Shown here piece by piece: positions 1-5,141 of a stretch of 5,141 nt of DNA (the stretch's first letter is position 1; each line of letters opens with the position of its first letter). The position numbers were made by a program, and so were the translations under genes. Source of the DNA: Spirosoma fluviale (lineage in GTDB: Bacteria > Bacteroidota > Bacteroidia > Cytophagales > Spirosomataceae); the NCBI GenBank assembly GCA_945860325.1, contig CAMARL010000149.1:1-5141 (forward strand). Direction: 5' to 3'. The notes below the pieces were generated by a model. The model was given only the letters and a program-made list of their open reading frames with translations. It was not told where the DNA came from and made no database searches.

Positions 1-537
1 CAAATGGCCATGAAATGGTTGTTGGACCATGCATTTTCGGATGTTGCTTGGCTGATCAACAAGGAAGTGGTTACGCATCAAATGATGGGGTATAATGAAA
101 AAATCAGGGTTTTACAGGTAAGTCATTTAAACGATTTATTGAGTTTTGAGACATTGGCCCGATTGGATAATAGTTCGCATTCTGAGGCTAATTATTATAA
201 ATCAGTGGAGTTTTGTAAAGATTTAAGAGTAGGCTTGTGGAGCGAGCTTGCGTCTGGCGCGAAGCCTGAGGTGTTTAGAAGGAATTTACAAAAGGCGTAC
301 ATTGAGCGAATGAAGTATTTATTAAACGAACAAATGGTGCCTTCGCAGACCAACAGAGAATATTATTCAGTGGCACAATCGGATGTACGGTCGACGGTCC
401 GTGGAGAATTAAAGGCTTTATTAGCCTCCATCAACCTAGCCAAAATCAAATTCAAGGATACTGAAACCATTTATCATTTGGAGGATTGTGTAGACCGAAT
501 TCTAACTATTTTATATCCAGGGAAGCAGCAGAAATAA
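1..537 (+). CDS. Zinc-dependent metalloprotease, C-terminal part (DUF4953/Met-zincin family), cut by left edge
   Basis: This is the C-terminal 178 residues of a protein whose reading frame is open to the first base (codon 1 is Gln), so the true start lies outside the window. The ATG codons at 4 and 10 are internal methionines, not starts. The family is recognised from the tail: the AMKWLLDHAF-like opening, the segment FRRNLQKAYIERM near fragment residues 92-104, a DVR..VRGELKAL segment near 128-140, and a closing IYHLEDCVDRI helix near 157-167. These resemble the conserved end of the large Bacteroidota metalloproteases with DUF5117/DUF5118/DUF4953 regions. Family members are about 800-900 residues and carry an HEXXH-type zinc site, which would lie upstream and cannot be checked here. 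The fragment looks helical and has no membrane segment. Members usually have signal peptides, so the protein probably acts in the envelope or outside the cell; the substrate is unknown. It ends with TAA, followed shortly by a terminator. Family recognition is from memory of conserved segments, not a search. Confidence 0.8.
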   Translation, partial: QMAMKWLLDHAFSDVAWLINKEVVTHQMMGYNEKIRVLQVSHLNDLLSFETLARLDNSSHSEANYYKSVEFCKDLRVGLWSELASGAKPEVFRRNLQKAYIERMKYLLNEQMVPSQTNREYYSVAQSDVRSTVRGELKALLASINLAKIKFKDTETIYHLEDCVDRILTILYPGKQQK

Positions 538-560
538 AGTATTTTTGTATTCGTTAGCAC

Positions 561-597
561 AATAAAAAACCCACCTCGATCGAGCTGGGTTTTTATT
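561..597. terminator. Bidirectional intrinsic terminator between convergent genes
   Basis: A hairpin is centred between bases 579 and 580. ACCCA (569-573) pairs with TGGGT (586-590), there is a C/C mismatch, then CTC pairs with GAG around a GATC loop. The left arm is preceded by a run of A (564-569) and the right arm is followed by TTTT, so the outer A/T pairs extend the stem and give a U tract on either strand. It lies 23 bases after the metalloprotease stop and 21 bases beyond the receptor stop on the other strand. It fits one shared terminator for both genes. Confidence 0.88.
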
Positions 598-618
598 GAT
601 CTTAACGTGTTGATTTAA

Positions 619-3600
619 TTAAAATGAATAACGAAGTCCAAATTGAATTCTCCATGGTGTTCCTCCAGCAGAGGTTAATTTACGACCAGCCGCTGTTTCT
701 ACATTGTAATTATAATTCATCGTTTTTTGGTCAAAACCAGTCATGGAAACTAGGTTGGTATTTCCATGATTATAGCTCACGCCTTCGTTTTTATCCAACA
801 TATTCATGAAGTTAAAAACATCTGCTGATAAGCTCATGTTATGCTTTTTCAAAAAATGGATATCCTTAGTTAAACGTAAGTCTACCGTATAATAAAAAGG
901 ATTTACTCCCCCATTACGCGCTGCAACTTTTCCGATATTATCTTTGATATATGTTTTTATGCTTTCTGTCACGTCTGGATTGTCTAATAACCCTTGCATA
1001 GCTGTCTTAACCGCTGCAGGTACATTAGCTCCATTAGGATCAAATACATAAGCCAAGTCATTTGTTAGGTTAAAGTCACCGTTGATACTTTTATTACCTC
1101 CTACCAAAAAGGAGTATCGAGTGCCACCAACTCCATTTAAAATAGCGCCTAATTGGAAACCTTTGTATGTTGGCGATGCGGATGAAATAACCAATTTATC
1201 AGAAAACTGATCATCTGAATAAGCTACACTTTGGTCGCGGGGATCATCTACGACTGGTCTGAAAGTAGAGGTATTGGCCACGCAACAGTTAAATGAGCTA
1301 TTGTCTTTTGTATCATTTTTAGTGTAGCTAATTGAAAAATATCCATCATTGCCTATTTTCATACTAGCGTCAAACACGACAGCCACTTGGTCCAACACAC
1401 CCGTAGATTGTAATTCAAGCACACGTCCTAAATCAGTTGACTTTCTTCCTTTGGTCCAATCCGTTGCTCCGTTGGCCGGAATCGTATTAGCAGGCACGAA
1501 AACTCCACGATTGGCTTCATTGCTTAACGTGAAATACGGTTGTTCTACAATGTTTCGGTCATAATACGCATAGTTATTGACCGTTTTAGACCATAATAAA
1601 TTTATACCTGCACGGAAGCGCTCATTGAAGAAACGGTTATAAGAAAAGTTTAACTTATATACGGAAGGTACTTCAAAGTTTTTATTGACTGCATTGATCG
1701 TTGACACATAAGGAGTTCCCTTTGGAATTCCGGGAGTGGTTGTCGGATCATTTCGATATGCATTAAAATCAGGTTTTGGAACTAAAGCACCAGAAACATC
1801 AATTGAACCAACGATGGTACCACTGTTTTGAATGTTATTCAACTGAAGGTAAGATACAGGTTGTGCGGAAAATACGCCTCCTCCGAATTTAATGATATCT
1901 TTTTGGCGCCCTTCCAAGTCCCAGGTCAACTGTAAACGCGGTTGGAAGTTGTTGAAATCGGCCATTTGATTATTGGTCGAGATACCCAATTTTGATTCTG
2001 ACGTGGAATTAACATCTCCTTGTTTGAAGAAAATGGTGGCATCATATCGTAAGCCTGCCATGGCACTTACGTTTTTAAAGGGCTCAAAATCTACTTGTGC
2101 AAAAGCGGAGAAATCTAAAAGCGATTGCTGAACGGATGGATCAGTTAAAGGAACCTCTCTAGCGTACCTACTTGGTTTTAAGTTGGCAAAGTCATTTAAG
2201 GAATTAAAGAAAAAGCGACCGTTCATTTCATTTACAATTTTAGAATCTAGAAAAGTCAACATGTTATCTGTTCCAAATTTAAAATTAAAATTACCTTTCC
2301 TAAGGTAAGTCGTATTGGCTAAATGCATCGTTACGTCATTGGCATATTCTGTTCCATAACGTTGGCCTCCAAACTGAACAGTTTTTGTCTGTGTAGCATT
2401 TGGATTTGATGATGTGGGAATCACAGAAGTAACGGTAATAATCGCTCTTGGGATACTTTCTTTAGGTAAATCCGAACTGACGATGTAATTACGATTAACG
2501 GTTTGAAATTGGAACTTCAATTCGTTGGTTAAATTAGGCGCTAAATCGGAACGTAAAGACAACAAGGCTGAGTTTTCATAGGTCTTAAATCCGATATAAC
2601 TTTCTAATAAGTTGATATTTGAATTATCATTCTGTGAATTAGGAGCAAACCAAGTCGTTAAATTATTTCTGAAAGTCAATTTATTTTTTTCATTTATTTG
2701 CCAATCTAATCGTGCAAATAGTGCATTGGCTTCCGTTTCGCGCGAAAAATCACCATATTGACTCGTGTTTTTCATCCCATATTTTTCACGGGCGATGGAA
2801 ATTAATTGGTCTAAATTTGCCTTCGTAATTCCAAATCTTGCTTCTTGCGTTGGGTCAAATACAGGTGCAATTTGAAGTGGAATGGTTTCGGTCTGGCGAT
2901 CATAGGCAATAAAATAATGAAGCTTATCTTTAATGATTGCTCCTCCTAGTGAAAATCCTAATTGTTTTTGATCAATATTGGTTGTTCTTGGAGTTCCATT
3001 AGCATTGTACTCACTATTCATTGGAAAAAGTTTATTGCCAAAGACAAAAGCACTACTTGCGCGTTGGAAAAAGAATGCACTTCCTTCCATGGTATTGGTA
3101 CCATTTTTTGTCACTGCGTTTAGGGACCCTCCTCCCATTCTACCTTGAGTGACATCATAGTTATTGGTCGACACTTGGTATTCGCGAATAGCCTCTTGTG
3201 AGATCGTGTAAGGACCATTTCCTACAGCTCCATTTGTATACATGTTTCTGGCATTTACTCCGTCCATGGTCACGTTGGTAGATGAGATACGCTGTCCACC
3301 AAAACTACCGTTCTTCCCTTGAAGAGGGGAAAGCGCTGTTAGTGCTGTAAAGTTTCTTCCTTCCATGGGCAATTGCTTCATCTGCAAGGAGGTTACGGCA
3401 ATCGCCGCACCGGCACGCGCCGTTTCTTTGTTGACAAATGAATTTGCACTCACTACCACCTCAGATAATTGAGTGTTGCTAGGAACCAAATTGCCGTCAA
3501 TTCGTAATTTATCTCCTTGATTTACAGCATAATCTGAAAATTTCAAGGTCTGATAACCAACAAAAGAAAAGCTTACCGAATAGGGTTTGCCTAAGGGTAA

Positions 3601-3846
3601 TTGCTGTAATTGATATTCTCCATTCACATTGGAAACGGTCCCCGACTGAAATCCAGTAGACTCATTTTTAATTCTTACTGTGACTCCGGGAATAGCTTCC
3701 CCTTTTTCGTCACTAATTTTACCATAAATGGTGGCGTCTGTACCCTGGCCAAATGATTGATTTGACAACATCATGAAGAGCCCGAAAAATAATAGTGGGC
3801 TTAAAAAATTCAGGAATTTACTACGTAGGATTTTTGTCATTGTCAT
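619..3846 (-). CDS. Oar-like TonB-dependent outer-membrane receptor with carboxypeptidase-regulatory-like domain
   Basis: A complete 1075-residue protein. Residues 1 to about 33 form a signal peptide: basic start (KILRSK), a hydrophobic core rich in Leu/Phe/Met, and likely cleavage near SFG|Q. Residues about 38-125 form a carboxypeptidase-regulatory-like beta-sandwich (YGKISDEKGEAIPGVTV, then NGEYQLQQLPLGKPYSVSFSFVGY). A TonB-box-like segment LSEVVVSA follows at 127-134. The plug domain runs to about residue 250 and has GRNFTALTALSPLQ, the TMDGVNARN loop, EAIREYQVSTNNYDVTQGR and GGGSLNAVTKNGTN. The rest is a 22-strand-type barrel ending in GLRYSF with a C-terminal Phe, as outer-membrane barrels do. 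The plug wording and size fit the Oar-like branch rather than SusC: no SusC-type signature is seen and no susD gene is adjacent. Family members are thought to import or export unidentified large substrates using TonB energy; the ligand here is unknown. ATG codons at 3846 and 3840 (M1, M3) are both possible starts; I chose the first, which sits close behind a good promoter. The only cysteines are the adjacent pair C854-C855. Confidence 0.93.
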   Translation of the reverse strand: MTMTKILRSKFLNFLSPLLFFGLFMMLSNQSFGQGTDATIYGKISDEKGEAIPGVTVRIKNESTGFQSGTVSNVNGEYQLQQLPLGKPYSVSFSFVGYQTLKFSDYAVNQGDKLRIDGNLVPSNTQLSEVVVSANSFVNKETARAGAAIAVTSLQMKQLPMEGRNFTALTALSPLQGKNGSFGGQRISSTNVTMDGVNARNMYTNGAVGNGPYTISQEAIREYQVSTNNYDVTQGRMGGGSLNAVTKNGTNTMEGSAFFFQRASSAFVFGNKLFPMNSEYNANGTPRTTNIDQKQLGFSLGGAIIKDKLHYFIAYDRQTETIPLQIAPVFDPTQEARFGITKANLDQLISIAREKYGMKNTSQYGDFSRETEANALFARLDWQINEKNKLTFRNNLTTWFAPNSQNDNSNINLLESYIGFKTYENSALLSLRSDLAPNLTNELKFQFQTVNRNYIVSSDLPKESIPRAIITVTSVIPTSSNPNATQTKTVQFGGQRYGTEYANDVTMHLANTTYLRKGNFNFKFGTDNMLTFLDSKIVNEMNGRFFFNSLNDFANLKPSRYAREVPLTDPSVQQSLLDFSAFAQVDFEPFKNVSAMAGLRYDATIFFKQGDVNSTSESKLGISTNNQMADFNNFQPRLQLTWDLEGRQKDIIKFGGGVFSAQPVSYLQLNNIQNSGTIVGSIDVSGALVPKPDFNAYRNDPTTTPGIPKGTPYVSTINAVNKNFEVPSVYKLNFSYNRFFNERFRAGINLLWSKTVNNYAYYDRNIVEQPYFTLSNEANRGVFVPANTIPANGATDWTKGRKSTDLGRVLELQSTGVLDQVAVVFDASMKIGNDGYFSISYTKNDTKDNSSFNCCVANTSTFRPVVDDPRDQSVAYSDDQFSDKLVISSASPTYKGFQLGAILNGVGGTRYSFLVGGNKSINGDFNLTNDLAYVFDPNGANVPAAVKTAMQGLLDNPDVTESIKTYIKDNIGKVAARNGGVNPFYYTVDLRLTKDIHFLKKHNMSLSADVFNFMNMLDKNEGVSYNHGNTNLVSMTGFDQKTMNYNYNVETAAGRKLTSAGGTPWRIQFGLRYSF

Positions 3847-3869
3847 TGATTATTATGTTTAAATTTTCA

Positions 3870-3895
3870 CAAAATTATTTTAATAAGGTCTCCAA
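3870..3895 (-). promoter_or_regulatory. Candidate Bacteroidota-type promoter for the TonB-dependent receptor
   Basis: Read on the minus strand, bases 3877-3870 spell TAATTTTG followed by T, an exact match to the Bacteroidota -7 consensus TAnnTTTG(Y). A TTG at 3895-3893 could serve as the -33 element. The 15-base spacing is a little shorter than the usual 17-23, so the upstream half is uncertain. Transcription would start near 3864-3862 and leave a leader of only about 15-20 bases before the ATG at 3846. That leader is AT-rich and has no Shine-Dalgarno sequence, which is normal in this phylum. Confidence 0.55.
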
Positions 3896-3925
3896 CATGT
3901 AGTGTAATTATAAATTAATAGGCGC

Positions 3926-3953
3926 TTGTTTGTGAAAAAAAGAGGGTATTTTG
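3926..3953 (+). promoter_or_regulatory. Weak candidate promoter for the SGNH hydrolase
   Basis: TTG at 3926-3928 is followed after 18 bases by TATTTTG at 3947-3953. This resembles the Bacteroidota TTG / TAnnTTTG pair but the -7 box is one base short. If used, transcription would start near 3960 and give a leader of about 95 bases containing the two inverted repeats at 3968-4026. I see no better match nearer the start codon. The sequence is AT-rich, so chance matches are easy. Confidence 0.25.
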
Positions 3954-3967
3954 GGTTCATTATTGGC

Positions 3968-3999
3968 TAAATCTTAATTTAAATTTAACATTAGATTTA
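3968..3999. repeat. AT-rich inverted repeat in the divergent intergenic region
   Basis: TAAATCT (3968-3974) and AGATTTA (3993-3999) are perfect 7-base inverted copies. The 18-base spacer contains the palindrome AATTTAAATT (3976-3985). It could be an operator for a dimeric regulator or a weak RNA hairpin. Because the region is very AT-rich, chance is a real alternative. Its right arm overlaps the left arm of the next inverted repeat by four bases. Confidence 0.4.
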
Positions 4000-4026
4000 T
4001 TTCGGAGGTTAACTCCTTGAAATAAA
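3996..4026. repeat. Imperfect inverted repeat / hairpin upstream of the SGNH hydrolase
   Basis: TTTATTTC (3996-4003) pairs with GAAATAAA (4019-4026) and GGAG (4004-4007) pairs with CTCC (4013-4016). This gives a 12-pair stem with a two-base TT bulge (4017-4018) and a five-base loop (GTTAA, 4008-4012). It ends 30 bases before the likely ATG of the hydrolase. It could be a 5'-leader hairpin or a protein-binding site between the two divergent genes. It lacks a T run on the plus-strand 3' side, so it does not look like a plain terminator in that direction. Confidence 0.5.
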
Positions 4027-4056
4027 GCAATTTGTATTTCCAATCATTTTTTGCTC

Positions 4057-4737
4057 ATGCATAGATTATTGATTCTGTTAATTTTAGGCGCTTCTTTTTC
4101 ATGTCAGAAACCTGCTGGTTCGGAGATTTTAGCTAAAGACGATTCCACCTCTATATCATGGTTGGCCCTAGGAGATTCCTACACGATAGGTCAGGGAGTC
4201 AATACATCCGAACGTTTTCCGGCGCAGACGCTCGATTTGTTAAAATTGAGATCGATTAAAACGGCCCAGCTTACCTACATAGCTACAACGGGTTGGACTT
4301 CCAGTCAGCTTGATAAATCGATAAGCCAACAAAATCTAGCTTTTTATGATTTTGTGACGGTGTTGATCGGTGTAAATGATCAGTTTCAAGGGATTGATAC
4401 GAGCACATATAGTAAGAATTTTAAATCGATTTTAAATCGGGCCATTCTGGCGACTCGGGGGGAAAGCCAACATGTGTTAGTCCTGTCTATTCCTGATTAT
4501 AGCTTAAGCCCAGAAGGCAAAAAACTCGACACAACTAAAATCAAAAGAGAAATAGATCTCTTCAATACGTTAAATAAAAAAGTAGCTAAAGACTTCAAAT
4601 GCCAATACCTAGACATCACTGTTTTAGGTAGAGAGGCTAAATTAAATCCTACTTGGGTTGCCAAGGATGGTTTACATCCCTCGGCAATCGCATACAAAAA
4701 TTGGGCTGACCGTATTTATCCTTTTATTGTAAGGTAG
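4057..4737 (+). CDS. SGNH/GDSL-family hydrolase, probable lipoprotein
   Basis: A 226-residue protein, a normal length for the SGNH esterase/lipase superfamily. The four catalytic blocks are present: GDSYT at residues 39-43 (nucleophile S41), the block II glycine in TTGWTSSQL (G79), GVND at 105-108 (oxyanion Asn107), and DGLHPS at 204-209 (catalytic D204 and H207). The enzyme should hydrolyse an ester or acyl group; the substrate (lipid, acylated sugar, peptidoglycan or polysaccharide acetyl) cannot be told from sequence. The N-terminus MHRLLILLILGASFSCQK looks like a lipoprotein signal with Cys16 as the lipidated residue. The lipobox SFSC is loose, but that is common in Bacteroidota. I chose the ATG at 4057; an in-frame TTG at 4051 would only add two residues and places no better signal. 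There is no Shine-Dalgarno sequence before either. The gene is transcribed away from the TonB-dependent receptor, with 210 bases between them, and appears monocistronic. Family assignment is firm; lipidation is likely; the physiological role is unknown. Confidence 0.92.
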   Translation: MHRLLILLILGASFSCQKPAGSEILAKDDSTSISWLALGDSYTIGQGVNTSERFPAQTLDLLKLRSIKTAQLTYIATTGWTSSQLDKSISQQNLAFYDFVTVLIGVNDQFQGIDTSTYSKNFKSILNRAILATRGESQHVLVLSIPDYSLSPEGKKLDTTKIKREIDLFNTLNKKVAKDFKCQYLDITVLGREAKLNPTWVAKDGLHPSAIAYKNWADRIYPFIVR

Positions 4738-4990
4738 CCTTCTTTGAAAATTTTGAACTAAAATCTGAATTTAAGTCAAAAAAATCTTTAATTCTGTTTC
4801 AACCCTAAGGATCTAGCTTATATACAATTTATTTCTTTAGCCCGGAGATAGCCTATTTGCTGTAAATCGTCAGCAAAAAGTGGACCGATAGAGGTTATTG
4901 CTTAGGCTTTTTTTATTCTCCTGGTTTAAGTTTAAAATCTTTCTACCCTCAAAATTTTATTGAATTAGCTTTGATTGGATAGTCCGAGTA
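4738..4990. other. Non-coding stretch after the SGNH hydrolase
   Basis: These 253 bases hold no open frame that I would call a gene on either strand; stops are frequent and the composition is AT-rich. The one structured part is the hairpin element ending in a T run at 4850-4914. A TAnnTTTG-type box (TAGCTTTG, 4966-4973, plus strand) is present but has no TTG partner at a suitable distance. The stretch probably separates two convergent genes. Confidence 0.55.
4850..4914 (+). terminator. Candidate terminator or structured 3' element ending in a T run
   Basis: AGCCTA (4850-4855) can pair with TAGGCT (4903-4908), and the latter runs straight into seven T (4908-4914). Enclosed directly behind the left arm is a perfect 7-pair hairpin, TTTGCTG (4856-4862) with CAGCAAA (4871-4877), around an eight-base loop. 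A second, weak stem (GACC 4883-4886 with GGTT 4893-4896) fills the rest. The whole could fold as a three-way junction followed by a U tract. It starts 113 bases after the hydrolase stop, so it may be that gene's terminator or the end of a small RNA. The outer stem is short and the enclosed region long for a standard terminator, hence the moderate confidence. Confidence 0.4.
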
Positions 4991-5141
4991 TTAATTTTTA
5001 AATATCAACTTTTTCCCAGAGGCATATTGGCAATTGACCATTGAAATGCTGGTCGACAATCCATCTGATTGTATTTCTGATACTACCGTTTCGATGAATA
5101 GATTTTCTAATTTGATTCCATCTACTTTAGAAAAGACTAAG
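4991..5141 (-). CDS. Unidentified protein, C-terminal 49 residues, cut by right edge
   Basis: On the minus strand a frame is open from the right edge (codons in register from base 5140) to a TAA at 4993-4991. The fragment begins LVFSKVDGIKLENLFIE and ends CQYASGKKLIFKN. Alternating hydrophobic and polar residues suggest beta-strands, and there is no obvious membrane segment. I do not recognise the family. Support for coding is the protein-like composition and a high share of codons starting with G or A. A caution is that the plus strand is also open over nearly the same bases, with wobble positions in the same register. The minus reading looks more natural, but 50 open codons in AT-rich DNA can occur by chance. 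If real, this gene converges on the SGNH hydrolase. Confidence 0.45.
   Translation of the reverse strand, partial: LVFSKVDGIKLENLFIETVVSEIQSDGLSTSISMVNCQYASGKKLIFKN

Noticed and set aside
540..547. Exact match to the -7 box TAnnTTTG (TATTTTTG) just after the metalloprotease stop.
   Set aside because: There is no TTG at a suitable distance upstream, and a strong terminator begins 14 bases downstream with no gene on the plus strand after it. Most likely a chance match in AT-rich sequence.
624..809. Open frame of 61 codons on the plus strand within the receptor gene.
   Set aside because: It lies wholly antisense to the well-supported barrel C-terminus of the TonB-dependent receptor and has no family resemblance.
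1349..1564. Open frame of 71 codons on the plus strand within the receptor gene.
   Set aside because: Antisense shadow of the receptor's barrel coding sequence; no independent promoter or protein features.
4004..4008. Shine-Dalgarno-like GGAGG upstream of the hydrolase.
   Set aside because: It is about 48 bases before the ATG and no usable start codon follows at normal spacing; the TTG at 4018 region leads to an immediate stop. It is better explained as an arm of the inverted repeat at 3996-4026.
4051..4056. TTG at 4051 as start of the SGNH hydrolase.
   Set aside because: It adds only two residues before an ATG that already gives a good lipoprotein signal; ATG is the more likely start.
4497..4697. 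Open frame of 66 codons on the minus strand within the hydrolase gene.
   Set aside because: Antisense shadow over the 3' half of the SGNH hydrolase, including its DGLHPS block, which is clearly coding on the plus strand.
4995..5141. Plus-strand frame open to the right edge, with ATG at 5046.
   Set aside because: The translation is less protein-like than the minus-strand reading of the same bases and has fewer G-starting codons. Only one strand is likely to code, so I kept the minus frame at moderate confidence.

Overview
The window looks like chromosomal DNA of a Bacteroidota bacterium. The evidence is AT-rich sequence, a large Oar-like TonB-dependent outer-membrane receptor with an N-terminal carboxypeptidase-regulatory-like domain, the tail of a Bacteroidota-type zinc metalloprotease (DUF4953/Met-zincin family), a Bacteroidota-type -7 promoter box (TAnnTTTG), and start codons without Shine-Dalgarno sequences. 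The order Cytophagales is plausible, but I cannot assign a genus from this sequence.

Layout, left to right: (1) bases 1-537 (+) hold the last 178 codons of a zinc-dependent metalloprotease whose catalytic part lies outside the window. (2) Bases 538-618 are a short convergent intergenic gap with a strong hairpin flanked by A and T runs, which can terminate transcription from both sides. (3) Bases 619-3846 (-) hold a complete 1075-residue Oar-like TonB-dependent receptor. (4) Bases 3847-4056 are a divergent, very AT-rich promoter region with a good -7 box for the receptor, and two overlapping inverted repeats ahead of the next gene. (5) Bases 4057-4737 (+) hold a complete 226-residue SGNH/GDSL hydrolase, probably a lipoprotein. 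(6) Bases 4738-4990 are non-coding as far as I can see, with a hairpin-containing element ending in seven T at 4850-4914. (7) Bases 4991-5141 (-) probably hold the last 49 codons of an unidentified gene that enters from the right edge.

The three recognisable genes all point to the cell envelope: a secreted or envelope protease, an outer-membrane transporter or receptor, and a surface or periplasmic esterase. They are not an operon. Their orientations are convergent, then divergent, then probably convergent again, and each seems to be its own transcription unit. There is no susD-type partner beside the receptor, so this is not a classical polysaccharide-utilisation locus. I see no mobile element, CRISPR array, tRNA or rRNA. 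I found no convincing new biological system. The items most worth checking are the structured element downstream of the hydrolase, the overlapping inverted repeats upstream of it, and the unidentified right-edge gene.
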